In this document: one piece after another, positions 1 through 8,293 of the stretch | Position numbering within the stretch: the first letter of the stretch is position 1 | Layout of the letters: every line of letters starts with the position of its first letter | Assembly (NCBI RefSeq): GCF_030271255.1 | Contig: NZ_JASJOM010000003.1 | Span: 248,001 to 312,000 of the forward strand | Reading direction: 5' to 3' | DNA length: 64,000 nucleotides | From: Peribacillus folii | GTDB taxonomy: Bacteria > Bacillota > Bacilli > Bacillales > DSM-1321 | The notes under the pieces: model-generated | Told to the model about the DNA's origin: nothing | Database searches by the model: none | The model's input: the letters and a program-made list of their open reading frames with translations, nothing else | Position numbers and translations under genes: made by a program

Positions 1-2798
1 AGCAAATGGCAGGGCAGCTTCATGAACGGGAAGCGCATCTAAAAAACCTCCGGGATAATCTGGCCAAGCTCGAGACATCGATCAATGAGCTTCAGGAAAT
101 CCTTCTGAACGCCAGTGAGGAACTTGAAAAGCTTGAAGGCCGGAAAGAAGTATTGAAGGAACGGAAGAAAAATGCTGCCCAAAATAAGACACAGCTTGAA
201 CGGGCAATCGTGGAAGGCGAGTCGGCCGTCAAGCGCCTGTCTGACCAAAAGGAAAGTGAAAGTGAAATCCTCCATGCTCTCAATATGGAAGTGAAGGCCA
301 TCCAGGAAGCCTTACATGAAAAACAAAAAAATCTGGGACTATTCAATAGCGATATTGAAGCCGTGATCGAAGCAAAAAAAAGTGATTATATTGAGTGGCT
401 GAACAAGCAGGCAACAGCAAAAAATGAAAAACAGTATCTGCTTCAACAGCTCACCCAGCAGGAGCATAAAAACGCTAAATTGGATATGGAGAATGAAAAG
501 TTCCTGATCGAAAGAAATGATATCACCGCAAAAAAAATGGATTATTCTGCTCGGATGGACAAGGTGACCAAGCAGCTTGAAGAGCATGTCGCGGTTTTCA
601 GAAATCAGCAGAATAAACTGGATGCGGCAAAAGATATGTATCAAAAGCAGGAAACCACCCTTTATAAAGCGTATCAATTCCTTCAACAGGCCAAGTCCCG
701 TAAAGAGCTTCTTGAAGAAATGGAAGAAGATTATGCAGGCTTTTTTCAAGGTGTTAAAGAAGTTTTAAAAGCGAAAGAAAAGCTTGCAGGCATTGAAGGC
801 GCAGTCGCAGAATTGATAAAGGTGCCAAAGGAATACGAAACGGCCATTGAAACGGCCTTGGGCGGAGCGATGCAGCATGTGGTCGTCGAACGCGAAGAGC
901 ATGCACGTGAAGCCATTTCCTTCTTGAAGAAGAATAGGTATGGACGTGCGACGTTCTTGCCCTTATCAGTCATAAGGGCCAGGGAGATTTCATCAAGTCA
1001 ATTATCGATGCTGAAAAGCCATGCAGCATTTGTCGGGACTGGCTCGTCCTTGATCCAATATGATGTCAGGCATGCAGCCATTGCAGAGAACCTGTTAGGG
1101 ACGGTCATCATCACCACCGATTTGAAGGGTGCGAACGAACTGGCAAAAATGATGCAGCATCGTTTTCGCTTCGTAACGCTAGAAGGTGATATCGTGAATC
1201 CAGGCGGTTCAATGACGGGTGGAGCGTTAAAGCAAAAAACGACCTCCCTCCTTTCAAGGAAGACCGAATTGGAGGAACTTCATCAAAAACTTTCTGCAAT
1301 GGAAGCAAAAACGAACCAGCTGGAAAAGCAGGTCAAACAGCTTAAGGTGGATGTGGGAGTTCAGGAGCAAACGCTTGAGCAAACGAGAAAAACGGGGGAG
1401 AGTCTTCGGTTACAGGAGCAAACCCTGAAGGGCGAACTGCGTGAAATCGAACTGCAGGAAAGAAACGTGAATGATCGTCTTCATCTTTATGATTTGGATA
1501 AAAACTCCTATTTGGAAGAACAGCAACAAAAAATGGCAAGATTGGAAGAGCTTGAAGGAGTATTGAAGTCATGCAAAACGGAAATAGAAACGCTTGACGT
1601 GCTGATTTCTGACATGACCGCCCAAAAACTATCTCAACAGTCCTCAAAAGAAAATCTTGCTGAAGAAACGAATGAGCTAAAGGTAACACTGGCATCCAAG
1701 CGCGGACTGCTGCAAAACCAAAAAGAAAAGATGGAACGCATTGAATTTGATCTAGCTAAGGAAACAAGCAGGCTTGCCGAGAATAAGGATGACCTGGGGC
1801 TCCTGACAAATGAAATGACGGACAGCTCAAGCGGGGAAGAAACGCTCGAAGATTTGGCGCAGCAAAAATTGCTCGACAAAAACGGAGCCATTGAAGGAAT
1901 TGCCGGTAATAAACAAGAAAAAAATGAGCTTCTTTCACAAGTTGAAACGCTGGAATTGGCCTTGAAGGAAGAAAATAGGGTTTATAAAGGCATCATTGAA
2001 GTGATAAAGGATGAAGAGGTCAAATTGACACGGCTGGATATGGAACTTGAAAATCGCCTTGATCACTTAAGGGAAGAGTATACGCTATCCTATGAAGGTG
2101 CCAAGGAAAGGTACCCATTGTTGCTGCCTGTAGAAGAAGCACGCAAAAAAGTGAAGCTCATCAAGCTGGCGATCGACGAATTGGGGACGGTCAATCTAGG
2201 TGCGATCGAGGAATACGCCCGGGTAGCCGAACGCTATGAATTCCTGATGAGTCAAAAGGAAGATCTTCAACAGGCAAAAGACACCTTATTCCAAGTCATA
2301 GATGAGATGGATGATGAGATGAAGCGCCGCTTTTCTGATACCTTCTATTCGATCCGCGAGCAATTCGAACAGGTGTTCAAAGCTTTATTTGGCGGGGGGA
2401 GAGCGGAGCTGAAGCTGACGAATCCCGACGATCTGCTTCATACAGGGGTAGATATCATTGCACAGCCTCCAGGTAAAAAACTGCAGAACTTAAGTCTTTT
2501 ATCCGGAGGAGAACGGGCACTTACGGCAATAGCCCTATTATTCTCCATCCTGAAAGTGAGGCCGGTGCCTTTTTGTATCCTTGATGAGGTAGAGGCGGCA
2601 CTTGATGAGGCGAATGTCGTCCGATTCAGCCAATTCTTAAGGAAGTTCAGCAGGGAAACGCAGTTTATCGTCATCACCCACCGGAAAGGTACGATGGAAG
2701 AGGCTGATGTCCTCTACGGGATTACGATGCAGGAGTCAGGCGTGTCCAAGCTTGTTTCTGTCCGGATGGAAGAATCGGAAAACTTTATCGAAGTGTAA
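1..2798 (+). CDS. smc: Chromosome partition protein Smc, 3' part (5' end outside window)
   Basis: SMC ATPase of the SMC-ScpAB condensin that compacts and separates the replicated nucleoid. The gene enters the window in frame (first complete codon at base 3). About 931 codons are visible, so roughly the first quarter of a usual ~1190-residue protein, including the N-terminal Walker A head, lies upstream. Visible in order: long coiled coil; a globular hinge at about nt 790-1230 ending in a GGSMTGG-type glycine motif; a second long coiled coil rich in Glu/Lys/Gln; and the C-terminal head with the ABC signature LSGGERALTA near nt 2495 and Walker B/D-loop DEVEAALDEAN near nt 2581. The next gene, ftsY, follows after 26 bases with no terminator, so the two are probably cotranscribed, as in B. 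subtilis. Family assignment is certain. Confidence 0.97.
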   Translation, partial: QMAGQLHEREAHLKNLRDNLAKLETSINELQEILLNASEELEKLEGRKEVLKERKKNAAQNKTQLERAIVEGESAVKRLSDQKESESEILHALNMEVKAIQEALHEKQKNLGLFNSDIEAVIEAKKSDYIEWLNKQATAKNEKQYLLQQLTQQEHKNAKLDMENEKFLIERNDITAKKMDYSARMDKVTKQLEEHVAVFRNQQNKLDAAKDMYQKQETTLYKAYQFLQQAKSRKELLEEMEEDYAGFFQGVKEVLKAKEKLAGIEGAVAELIKVPKEYETAIETALGGAMQHVVVEREEHAREAISFLKKNRYGRATFLPLSVIRAREISSSQLSMLKSHAAFVGTGSSLIQYDVRHAAIAENLLGTVIITTDLKGANELAKMMQHRFRFVTLEGDIVNPGGSMTGGALKQKTTSLLSRKTELEELHQKLSAMEAKTNQLEKQVKQLKVDVGVQEQTLEQTRKTGESLRLQEQTLKGELREIELQERNVNDRLHLYDLDKNSYLEEQQQKMARLEELEGVLKSCKTEIETLDVLISDMTAQKLSQQSSKENLAEETNELKVTLASKRGLLQNQKEKMERIEFDLAKETSRLAENKDDLGLLTNEMTDSSSGEETLEDLAQQKLLDKNGAIEGIAGNKQEKNELLSQVETLELALKEENRVYKGIIEVIKDEEVKLTRLDMELENRLDHLREEYTLSYEGAKERYPLLLPVEEARKKVKLIKLAIDELGTVNLGAIEEYARVAERYEFLMSQKEDLQQAKDTLFQVIDEMDDEMKRRFSDTFYSIREQFEQVFKALFGGGRAELKLTNPDDLLHTGVDIIAQPPGKKLQNLSLLSGGERALTAIALLFSILKVRPVPFCILDEVEAALDEANVVRFSQFLRKFSRETQFIVITHRKGTMEEADVLYGITMQESGVSKLVSVRMEESENFIEV

Positions 2799-2824
2799 AT
2801 TCATGATTGAGAGGAAGTGGGACA

Positions 2825-3844
2825 ATGAGTTTTTTCAAAAAGCTAAAAGAGAAGTTTACGACCCAAGAAGAGAAGGAAAAAGAAGTTGAGGTACAAGAAA
2901 TCTCCATAGGGGAGAAATTCAAGCAAGGTTTGACAAAGACGAGGAATTCCTTTACTGGAAGAGTTAATGAGCTTGTTGCCCGTTACCGGAAAGTGGATGA
3001 GGACTTTTTTGAAGAACTTGAAGAAATCCTGATTCAAGCTGACGTTGGCTTCGATACCGTGATGGAATTGATTGATCAATTAAAAACGGAGGTCAAGCTT
3101 CGCAATATCTCGGACACAAGGGAAGTGCAGTCCGTCATTTCAGAAAAGCTTGTTGACATCTACCAAGGGGATGACGGTGATACCTCAAAGCTGAATATCC
3201 AAGAAGAAGGTTTGACGGTTATTTTGTTTGTAGGCGTGAATGGGGTTGGTAAAACGACGACTATCGGTAAACTTGCTCATAAGTTCAAGAGTGAAGGTAA
3301 ATCGGTTGTACTGGCAGCAGGGGATACATTCCGTGCTGGTGCTATCGAACAGCTTGAAGTATGGGGAGAGCGCGTCGGTGTCAGTGTAATCAAACAAGGA
3401 GAAGGATCCGATCCCGCCGCGGTCATGTTCGATGCCGTTCAGGCTGCAAAGGCTAGAAAAGCGGATATCCTGATATGTGATACGGCCGGTCGCCTGCAAA
3501 ATAAAGTGAATTTAATGAAGGAACTGGAAAAAGTGAAACGCGTAATTGAACGTGAAGTACCGGGTGCGCCACATGAGGTGCTTCTTGCCCTTGATGCAAC
3601 GACCGGACAAAATGCCCTGATTCAGGCTAAGACGTTCAAAGAAGCGACGAATGTCTCGGGAATTGTTTTAACAAAGCTTGATGGCACGGCAAAAGGCGGA
3701 ATCGTCTTGGCAATTCGCAATGAACTGGCCATTCCCGTTAAATTCGTCGGTCTTGGTGAAAAAATGGATGACCTTCAGGAATTCGATGCCGAGAAATATG
3801 TTTACGGCCTTTTTGCTGATATTATCGAAAAAGATGAGCTTTAA
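2825..3844 (+). CDS. ftsY: Signal recognition particle receptor FtsY
   Basis: SRP-receptor GTPase that docks Ffh/4.5S RNA-ribosome complexes at the membrane. 339 residues. An acidic/basic N-terminal region (about 1-45) is followed by the helical N domain and the G domain. The P-loop GVNGVGKTT lies at about residues 136-144, with DTAGRLQNK and TKLDGTAKGG further on. ATG 2825 was chosen because the product then begins MSFFKKLKEK like other Bacillus FtsY, and AGGAAG sits about 8 bases upstream. An in-frame upstream ATG at 2807 would add six residues with no conserved match. A strong hairpin terminator follows at 3862. In B. subtilis ftsY is followed directly by ylxM-ffh; here about 950 bases holding two extra ORFs intervene. 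Confidence 0.97.
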   Translation: MSFFKKLKEKFTTQEEKEKEVEVQEISIGEKFKQGLTKTRNSFTGRVNELVARYRKVDEDFFEELEEILIQADVGFDTVMELIDQLKTEVKLRNISDTREVQSVISEKLVDIYQGDDGDTSKLNIQEEGLTVILFVGVNGVGKTTTIGKLAHKFKSEGKSVVLAAGDTFRAGAIEQLEVWGERVGVSVIKQGEGSDPAAVMFDAVQAAKARKADILICDTAGRLQNKVNLMKELEKVKRVIEREVPGAPHEVLLALDATTGQNALIQAKTFKEATNVSGIVLTKLDGTAKGGIVLAIRNELAIPVKFVGLGEKMDDLQEFDAEKYVYGLFADIIEKDEL

Positions 3845-3861
3845 TTATAGCTTGCTTAGTG

Positions 3862-3894
3862 AACCGGAAAAGATTATTCTCTTCCGGTTTTTTT
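3862..3894 (+). terminator. Rho-independent terminator after ftsY
   Basis: An 8-bp perfect stem AACCGGAA (3862-3869) / TTCCGGTT (3882-3889) runs into seven consecutive T. It lies 17 bases after the ftsY stop and closes the smc-ftsY unit. Confidence 0.85.
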
Positions 3895-3979
3895 GTTGAT
3901 ATTATAGTATTTAAAGAAAAGCTGATTCAGCGTTTCATCCATCAAGGATAATATGTCCTAAAGGTTAGGAGGATACCTT

Positions 3980-4396
3980 TTGAGTAAATATGAGATTGAA
4001 AATAATGCTCCGACACTGGAAGAATACACATATTTGTGTGAGTCAGTCGGTTGGACCGACTACATAAATTTCGATGTGGCGGAAGCATCACTTGGGAATT
4101 CGATTCACTGTCTAACAGTCAAAGATCAAAAACAAATTGTGGGTATGGGTAGAATTGTAGGGGATGGAGCCATTTATTTCTATATTCAAGATATCGTCGT
4201 TCATCCAGATCATCAAAATAACGGTATTGGTAAGGAAATAATGAATCATTTGGTTGAGTACTTAAAGATCTATGCGTCAGATAAGGCGTTTGTAGGATTG
4301 TTTGCGTCACAAGGTAAAGAACCTTTCTATGAAAAATATCATTTTAAAGATTACTCTCCGAATATGACGGGGATGTTTACTGTCATTTCAAAATAG
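3980..4396 (+). CDS. GNAT family N-acetyltransferase
   Basis: 138-residue single-domain GCN5-related acetyltransferase, predicted to transfer an acetyl group from acetyl-CoA to an unknown amine. The cofactor motif A is clear: VHPDHQNNGIGKEIM, with the Q-x-x-G-x-G/A loop as QNNGIG. The C-terminal part carries the usual FYEKYHF segment with a conserved tyrosine. The start is TTG at 3980, with TTAGGAGGA at 3965-3973 spaced about 6 bases away. The gene stands alone between the ftsY terminator and the ylxM promoter and is not part of the usual ftsY-ylxM-ffh order, so it is probably a lineage-specific insertion. It resembles small cytoplasmic Bacillus acetyltransferases of unassigned substrate; the true substrate cannot be told from sequence. 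Confidence 0.85.
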   Translation: MSKYEIENNAPTLEEYTYLCESVGWTDYINFDVAEASLGNSIHCLTVKDQKQIVGMGRIVGDGAIYFYIQDIVVHPDHQNNGIGKEIMNHLVEYLKIYASDKAFVGLFASQGKEPFYEKYHFKDYSPNMTGMFTVISK

Positions 4397-4495
4397 ATAC
4401 AGAACAAATAACATAAAATGAAGAGTTGCGTTTTAAACGTCCTACAGGGTGCCTGAGAGGAAGCGCGGGTTATTATGAACTTTTCTCCTCTATAA

Positions 4496-4654
4496 CTAGA
4501 TCATCTCGCGATAACGGAGATTTGGGGGCTTTTTTGCGATAATGAAATGCTCACTAAAGTAGAGGACATCTCTAGGCTCTAGGCAGCAATTGGCGGCAAC
4601 AGACGAATGAAGAATCGTATCAGCACTCGTTGTTATAAAGAGTAAACAAGACAT
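4496..4654 (-). CDS. Small hypothetical protein, 52 residues, divergent to ylxM
   Basis: I do not recognise this protein. On the minus strand an ATG at 4654 opens a 52-codon frame ending in TAG at 4496. It is preceded by AAGGAGG with six bases of spacing, one of the best ribosome sites in the window. The peptide starts MSCLLFITTS, contains three cysteines (C3, C23, C24), and ends in a basic stretch KKPPNLRYRE. It has no signal peptide or membrane segment that I would trust. A sigma-A-like promoter (TTTATA, 17 bases, TATGAT) lies just upstream on the same strand, interleaved with the ylxM promoter. It would be the only minus-strand gene in the window. It could instead be a relic or part of a dispersed repeat; expression is not shown. 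Confidence 0.4.
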   Translation of the reverse strand: MSCLLFITTSADTILHSSVAANCCLEPRDVLYFSEHFIIAKKPPNLRYREMI

Positions 4655-4722
4655 GAAACGCCTCCTTGAAGCAAGAAAAAGAAAAAAATGATTAGCTCTA
4701 AACAAGTGGTAAGGAGTTTAGC

Positions 4723-4751
4723 TTGACATCATATAAGCAAGGAGATACAAT
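4723..4751 (+). promoter_or_regulatory. Sigma-A promoter for ylxM-ffh
   Basis: Perfect -35 TTGACA (4723-4728), an exact 17-base spacer and -10 TACAAT (4746-4751), about 48 bases before the ylxM start. This is one of the strongest promoter matches in the window. Confidence 0.8.
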
Positions 4752-4756
4752 ATAAA
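4728..4756 (-). promoter_or_regulatory. Candidate minus-strand sigma-A promoter for the 52-residue ORF
   Basis: Read on the minus strand: -35 TTTATA (4756-4751), a 17-base spacer, and -10 TATGAT (4733-4728). The -10 has five of six consensus bases and the -35 four of six. The elements fall on top of the plus-strand ylxM promoter in opposite orientation. Confidence 0.4.
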
Positions 4757-4798
4757 CTTGTAAAGGGTTTTCACTTAACAGCAGGGAGGCTTGCTAAG

Positions 4799-5131
4799 AT
4801 GCTTGAAAAGACAACGCGGATTAACTATTTGTATGACTTTTATCAATCGTTGTTAACAGATAAGCAGAAGAGCTATATGTCCCTCTACTATCTGGATGAT
4901 TACTCTCTTGGGGAGATTGCCGATGAATACGAAGTGAGTAGGCAGGCAGTCTATGATAATATAAAAAGAACAGAAGCGATGCTTGAGGAGTATGAAGCTA
5001 AGCTATTGTTATTTCAAAAATTTCAAGAGCGTAACCAGTGGATTGCCAATATGAAGGCACTCATTGAAAAGGATTCCTTTTCAAAGGAGAAGCTGCTTGA
5101 TGCAATCACGACGCTTGAGAAGTTGGATTAG
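4799..5131 (+). CDS. ylxM: YlxM family SRP-associated DNA-binding-like protein
   Basis: 110-residue protein of the YlxM/p13 family, always next to ffh in Firmicutes and thought to modulate SRP function. The sequence is largely helical: a sigma-70 region 4-like helix-turn-helix around residues 30-60 ([23 protein letters not shown]), then a coiled-coil-prone tail. Such a motif normally reads DNA, but for this family an effect on SRP GTPase activity has been reported in streptococci. ATG 4799 has GGGAGG at the correct distance. It ends 11 bases before ffh, clearly the same transcript. The strong TTGACA/TACAAT promoter lies upstream. Confidence 0.93.
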   Translation: MLEKTTRINYLYDFYQSLLTDKQKSYMSLYYLDDYSLGEIADEYEVSRQAVYDNIKRTEAMLEEYEAKLLLFQKFQERNQWIANMKALIEKDSFSKEKLLDAITTLEKLD

Positions 5132-5142
5132 GAGGCGGCAAT

Positions 5143-6483
5143 ATGGCATTTGAAGGATTGGCCGACCGACTGCAGAGCACGATGCAAAAGATTCGCGGAA
5201 AAGGTAAGGTCAATGAAGCAGACGTTAAAGAAATGATGCGTGAAGTTAGATTGGCCCTGCTTGAAGCGGACGTTAACTTTAAAGTCGTGAAGGAATTTGT
5301 AAAGCGTGTCAGTGAACGTTCGGTAGGTCAGGAAGTGCTGAAAAGCTTAACCCCCGGTCAACAGGTAATTAAAGTAGTTAAGGAAGAATTGACGGAGCTG
5401 ATGGGCGGCGAACAGAGCAAGATTGCCGTAGCCACGAAGCCTCCGACCGTCATCATGATGGTCGGTCTTCAAGGAGCTGGTAAAACGACGACCACCGGAA
5501 AGCTTGCCAATCTTCTTAGAAAGAAATACAACCGCAAGCCATTGCTCGTTGCGGCTGATATTTACCGTCCGGCGGCGATTAAGCAGCTTGAAACACTTGG
5601 CAAACAATTAAGCATGCCTGTTTTTTCCCTTGGTGACCAAATCAGTCCTGTCGAAATAGCGAAACAGGCGATTGAAAAAGCGAAGGAAGAGCATCATGAT
5701 TATGTTTTGATCGATACCGCAGGCCGACTTCATGTAGATGAAAACCTGATGGGCGAACTGAAGGATATTAAGGAACTGACAAAACCGGATGAAATCTTCC
5801 TTGTGGTCGACGCGATGACGGGGCAGGATGCGGTCAATGTAGCCGAAAGCTTCAATGATCAGCTCGGCCTGACTGGCGTCGTATTGACGAAACTCGATGG
5901 AGATACACGCGGTGGTGCGGCACTTTCAATTCGTTCAGTCACGAACACGCCGATCAAATTCGTCGGTATGGGAGAGAAGTTGGACGCGCTTGAGGCATTT
6001 CATCCAGAACGGATGGCGTCAAGAATCCTCGGCATGGGTGATGTATTGACCCTTATCGAAAAGGCACAGGCCAATGTTGATGAAGAAAAAGCGAAAGAAT
6101 TAGAGAAAAAGATGCGTACAGCGACTTTCACTTTTGATGATTTCCTTGAACAGCTTGGCCAGGTCAGGAATATGGGACCGCTTGATGATATTCTGAAAAT
6201 GATTCCTGGTGCGAACAAAATGAAAGGGATGGACAATCTTCAAATCGATGACAAGCAAATCGGTCATGTTGAGGCCATCATCCGTTCCATGACGACCCAT
6301 GAAAAGGAACATCCAGAAACCATGAATGCATCCCGCAAGAAACGGATTGCAAAAGGCAGCGGCAGATCGATTCAAGAAGTGAACCGTTTATTGAAGCAAT
6401 TCGAAGAAATGAAAAAAATGATGAAACAAGTCACGAACATGCAAAAAGGAAAGAAAAAGGGATTCAAATTCCCGTTCATGTAA
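5143..6483 (+). CDS. ffh: Signal recognition particle protein Ffh (SRP54)
   Basis: Cytosolic SRP GTPase that binds signal sequences of nascent proteins and 4.5S/6S-type SRP RNA and hands the ribosome to FtsY. 446 residues, the normal length. N domain about 1-95; G domain with P-loop GLQGAGKTT at 108-116, DTAGRL and TKLDGDTRGG; methionine-rich M domain from about residue 300 to the end, with SGRSIQEVNRLLKQFEEMKKMMKQ-type helices and a basic tail ending FKFPFM. AGGAGG precedes ATG 5143. It follows ylxM by 11 bases. I see no clear terminator before the rpsP promoter, so read-through into rpsP is possible. Confidence 0.97.
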   Translation: MAFEGLADRLQSTMQKIRGKGKVNEADVKEMMREVRLALLEADVNFKVVKEFVKRVSERSVGQEVLKSLTPGQQVIKVVKEELTELMGGEQSKIAVATKPPTVIMMVGLQGAGKTTTTGKLANLLRKKYNRKPLLVAADIYRPAAIKQLETLGKQLSMPVFSLGDQISPVEIAKQAIEKAKEEHHDYVLIDTAGRLHVDENLMGELKDIKELTKPDEIFLVVDAMTGQDAVNVAESFNDQLGLTGVVLTKLDGDTRGGAALSIRSVTNTPIKFVGMGEKLDALEAFHPERMASRILGMGDVLTLIEKAQANVDEEKAKELEKKMRTATFTFDDFLEQLGQVRNMGPLDDILKMIPGANKMKGMDNLQIDDKQIGHVEAIIRSMTTHEKEHPETMNASRKKRIAKGSGRSIQEVNRLLKQFEEMKKMMKQVTNMQKGKKKGFKFPFM

Positions 6484-6568
6484 GGTTTATTTCAAGGTCG
6501 AAAATAAGCGTAAACGCATGCTGAAGCCATGTAGTTCAACACTTTTTTTACCTGTTAAGAAAAAAACC

Positions 6569-6598
6569 TTTACAAACATACAAGACATTTGATATCAT
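6569..6598 (+). promoter_or_regulatory. Candidate sigma-A promoter for rpsP
   Basis: TTTACA (6569-6574), an 18-base spacer and TATCAT (6593-6598), ending 39 bases before the rpsP ATG. It lies in an A/T-rich gap after ffh, as expected for a ribosomal protein gene with its own promoter. Confidence 0.55.
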
Positions 6599-6637
6599 AC
6601 TATCTTGTGTGAAACTATTCGGAGGTGCTTATTTAAA

Positions 6638-6910
6638 ATGGCAGTAAAAATTCGCTTAAAACGTATGGGAGCTAAAAAATCTCCTTTCTATCGTATTGTA
6701 GTTGCAGATTCCCGTTCACCACGTGACGGACGTTACATTGAAGTTGTAGGAACTTATAACCCGGTTGCTCAACCAGCTAAAGTTGAAATCAACGAAGAGC
6801 TTGCTCTTAAATGGTTACAAGATGGAGCTAAACCATCTGATACAGTTCGTAACTTATTCTCAACACAAGGCATCATGGAAAAATTCCATGTTGCAAAAAA
6901 CAGCAAGTAA
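6638..6910 (+). CDS. rpsP: 30S ribosomal protein S16
   Basis: 90-residue S16, needed for 30S assembly. It begins [26 protein letters not shown], the diagnostic bacterial S16 N-terminus; the rest ([32 protein letters not shown]) fits the whole family. ATG 6638 is preceded by GGAGGTG at 6621. An earlier in-frame start at 6605 would add eleven residues lacking homology. Codon use is the biased set typical of ribosomal genes. khpA follows after 13 bases and is probably translated from the same mRNA. Confidence 0.97.
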   Translation: MAVKIRLKRMGAKKSPFYRIVVADSRSPRDGRYIEVVGTYNPVAQPAKVEINEELALKWLQDGAKPSDTVRNLFSTQGIMEKFHVAKNSK

Positions 6911-6923
6911 TCGACGGTAGTTG

Positions 6924-7154
6924 ATGAAGGCATTAATTGAAACGATTGTTTCGGCACTTGTGGATTTTCCTGAAGAGGTCAGTGTGGCCTCCAAGGAAGA
7001 GTCCGACCGGATTGTCTATACCCTATCCGTTCATAAAGAGGACATGGGCAAGATCATCGGTAAGCAAGGGCGTGTTGCTAAGGCGATTCGGACTGTAGTA
7101 TATGCAGCAGGATCTTCACAGCAGAAGAAAATCTATTTGGAGATTTCCGAATAA
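6924..7154 (+). CDS. khpA: KH-domain RNA-binding protein KhpA (YlqC)
   Basis: 76-residue single KH-domain protein. KhpA partners with KhpB (Jag) in Firmicutes and affects cell elongation/division and RNA metabolism. The KH signature GKIIGKQGR (G-x-x-G loop) sits in the middle, followed by the AIRTVVYAA helix. The start is uncertain: TTG 6921 is directly followed by ATG 6924. I prefer the ATG; the ribosome site is weak in either case, suggesting coupling to rpsP. The stop codon lies within the stem of the terminator at 7153. Position between rpsP and rimM is conserved in Firmicutes. Confidence 0.93.
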   Translation: MKALIETIVSALVDFPEEVSVASKEESDRIVYTLSVHKEDMGKIIGKQGRVAKAIRTVVYAAGSSQQKKIYLEISE

Positions 7155-7179
7155 GGAGGGCTAATACCCCTCCTTTTTT
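7153..7179 (+). terminator. Rho-independent terminator after khpA
   Basis: Perfect stem AAGGAGGG (7153-7160) / CCCTCCTT (7168-7175), a seven-base loop and a T-run. The first stem base pairs overlap the khpA stop codon, so termination is tightly placed. Closes the rpsP-khpA unit. Confidence 0.85.
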
Positions 7180-7377
7180 GCACTTCAAGAAAGTGAAAAT
7201 CCGGGCTAACCGCGCTTCTGAATATGGCCCTGAGTGAAACTTTACGCCTTTTTAAGACGCATCTTTTATTGATTTACGTTATACTTAAGAGAATGCCCCC
7301 CATTTTTCAAAAAGATTACCCCATCATACATATTTTTTGAAGGAAATAAGAAACCATAGATAATAGGAGGTGCTGGA

Positions 7378-7764
7378 ATGAAAATTCTCCAAAATGTAAT
7401 CGTTAACCAAGTATTAACGGAATCCAGCAAGAGTCAGCTCCTCGAGAATTACAAATCAAAACGCCTTCAGCTTCAAAAAGAGGGTGAACAACTCAGGTTT
7501 GAGCTGAAAAAACTTGAAAAAACAAGAAATCATCAGCCTGCCAGCCTGCGTGCCCATTTTGAAAAGGAAATAAATCAGAGGCAGGAAAAAATTAAACTGC
7601 TTGAATTTCAGATGGAGCAGCTGGAAATCCTTCCCGCCGGAAGCGAATTGAAGGAACGGGAAGTTCAAAGTATCATTGATGTGGAAATCGGGGCAGATTG
7701 GGACGAAATTATGGCAACGAAGACGATTGTCATAAAAGATGGAATCGTCTCGGAAATTCGTTAG
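7378..7764 (+). CDS. ylqD: YlqD family protein (unknown function)
   Basis: 128 residues matching the Firmicutes YlqD family, whose function is not known. Residues about 15-85 are a strongly charged coiled coil (runs of K/E/Q and heptad-spaced L). The C-terminal 40 residues form a small compact region rich in I/V/D/G ([23 protein letters not shown]) resembling a beta barrel-like fold. AGGAGGTG precedes ATG 7378. It ends ten bases before rimM, so it is the first gene of ylqD-rimM-trmD. The 200-base gap before it follows a terminator, so a promoter must lie there, but no match is convincing. Confidence 0.88.
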   Translation: MKILQNVIVNQVLTESSKSQLLENYKSKRLQLQKEGEQLRFELKKLEKTRNHQPASLRAHFEKEINQRQEKIKLLEFQMEQLEILPAGSELKEREVQSIIDVEIGADWDEIMATKTIVIKDGIVSEIR

Positions 7765-7774
7765 AGGTGAAAGA

Positions 7775-8293
7775 ATGGAAAACTGGTTTAATGTAGGTAA
7801 AATCGTCAACACCCATGGTTTATTAGGAGAGGTACGAGTCATTTCTTCAACGGACTTTCCGGAAAAACGTTATAAAGTGGGGAATACGCTGTATTTGTTC
7901 AGGGATACGGAAAAGAAGCCTTTGCCGCTTGTCATCAGGTCGCACCGCACGCATAAAAACTTTAATCTTTTGACGTTCGAGAACTATTATAACCTGGGTC
8001 AGGTCGAGGCTTTTAAAAACGGCGTCTTGAAAGTCAAGGAAGCACAGCTTGGTCCTTTGGACGAAGGGGAGTTCTACTTCCATGAAATCATCGGCTGTAC
8101 CGTATTTACGGATGAGGGCAGTGAAATTGGGGAAATCATTGAGGTACTGACGCCGGGTGCCAATGACGTTTGGGTCGTTAAGAAAGCCGGGAGCAAGGAT
8201 ATTTTGATACCGTACATTGATCAAATTGTCAAAGAAGTGGACATAGCCGCCAAAAAGGTCACCATTACACCAATGGAAGGGCTCTTGGATTGA
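7775..8293 (+). CDS. rimM: Ribosome maturation factor RimM
   Basis: 172-residue 16S processing factor that binds S19 and helps form the 30S head. N-terminal RimM barrel ([18 protein letters not shown]) and C-terminal PRC-barrel ([39 protein letters not shown]) are both visible. ATG 7775 follows AGAGGTGA at good spacing; an earlier in-frame start at 7739 would lie inside ylqD. The stop TGA (8291-8293) overlaps the trmD ATG by one base, indicating translational coupling. Confidence 0.96.
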   Translation: MENWFNVGKIVNTHGLLGEVRVISSTDFPEKRYKVGNTLYLFRDTEKKPLPLVIRSHRTHKNFNLLTFENYYNLGQVEAFKNGVLKVKEAQLGPLDEGEFYFHEIIGCTVFTDEGSEIGEIIEVLTPGANDVWVVKKAGSKDILIPYIDQIVKEVDIAAKKVTITPMEGLLD

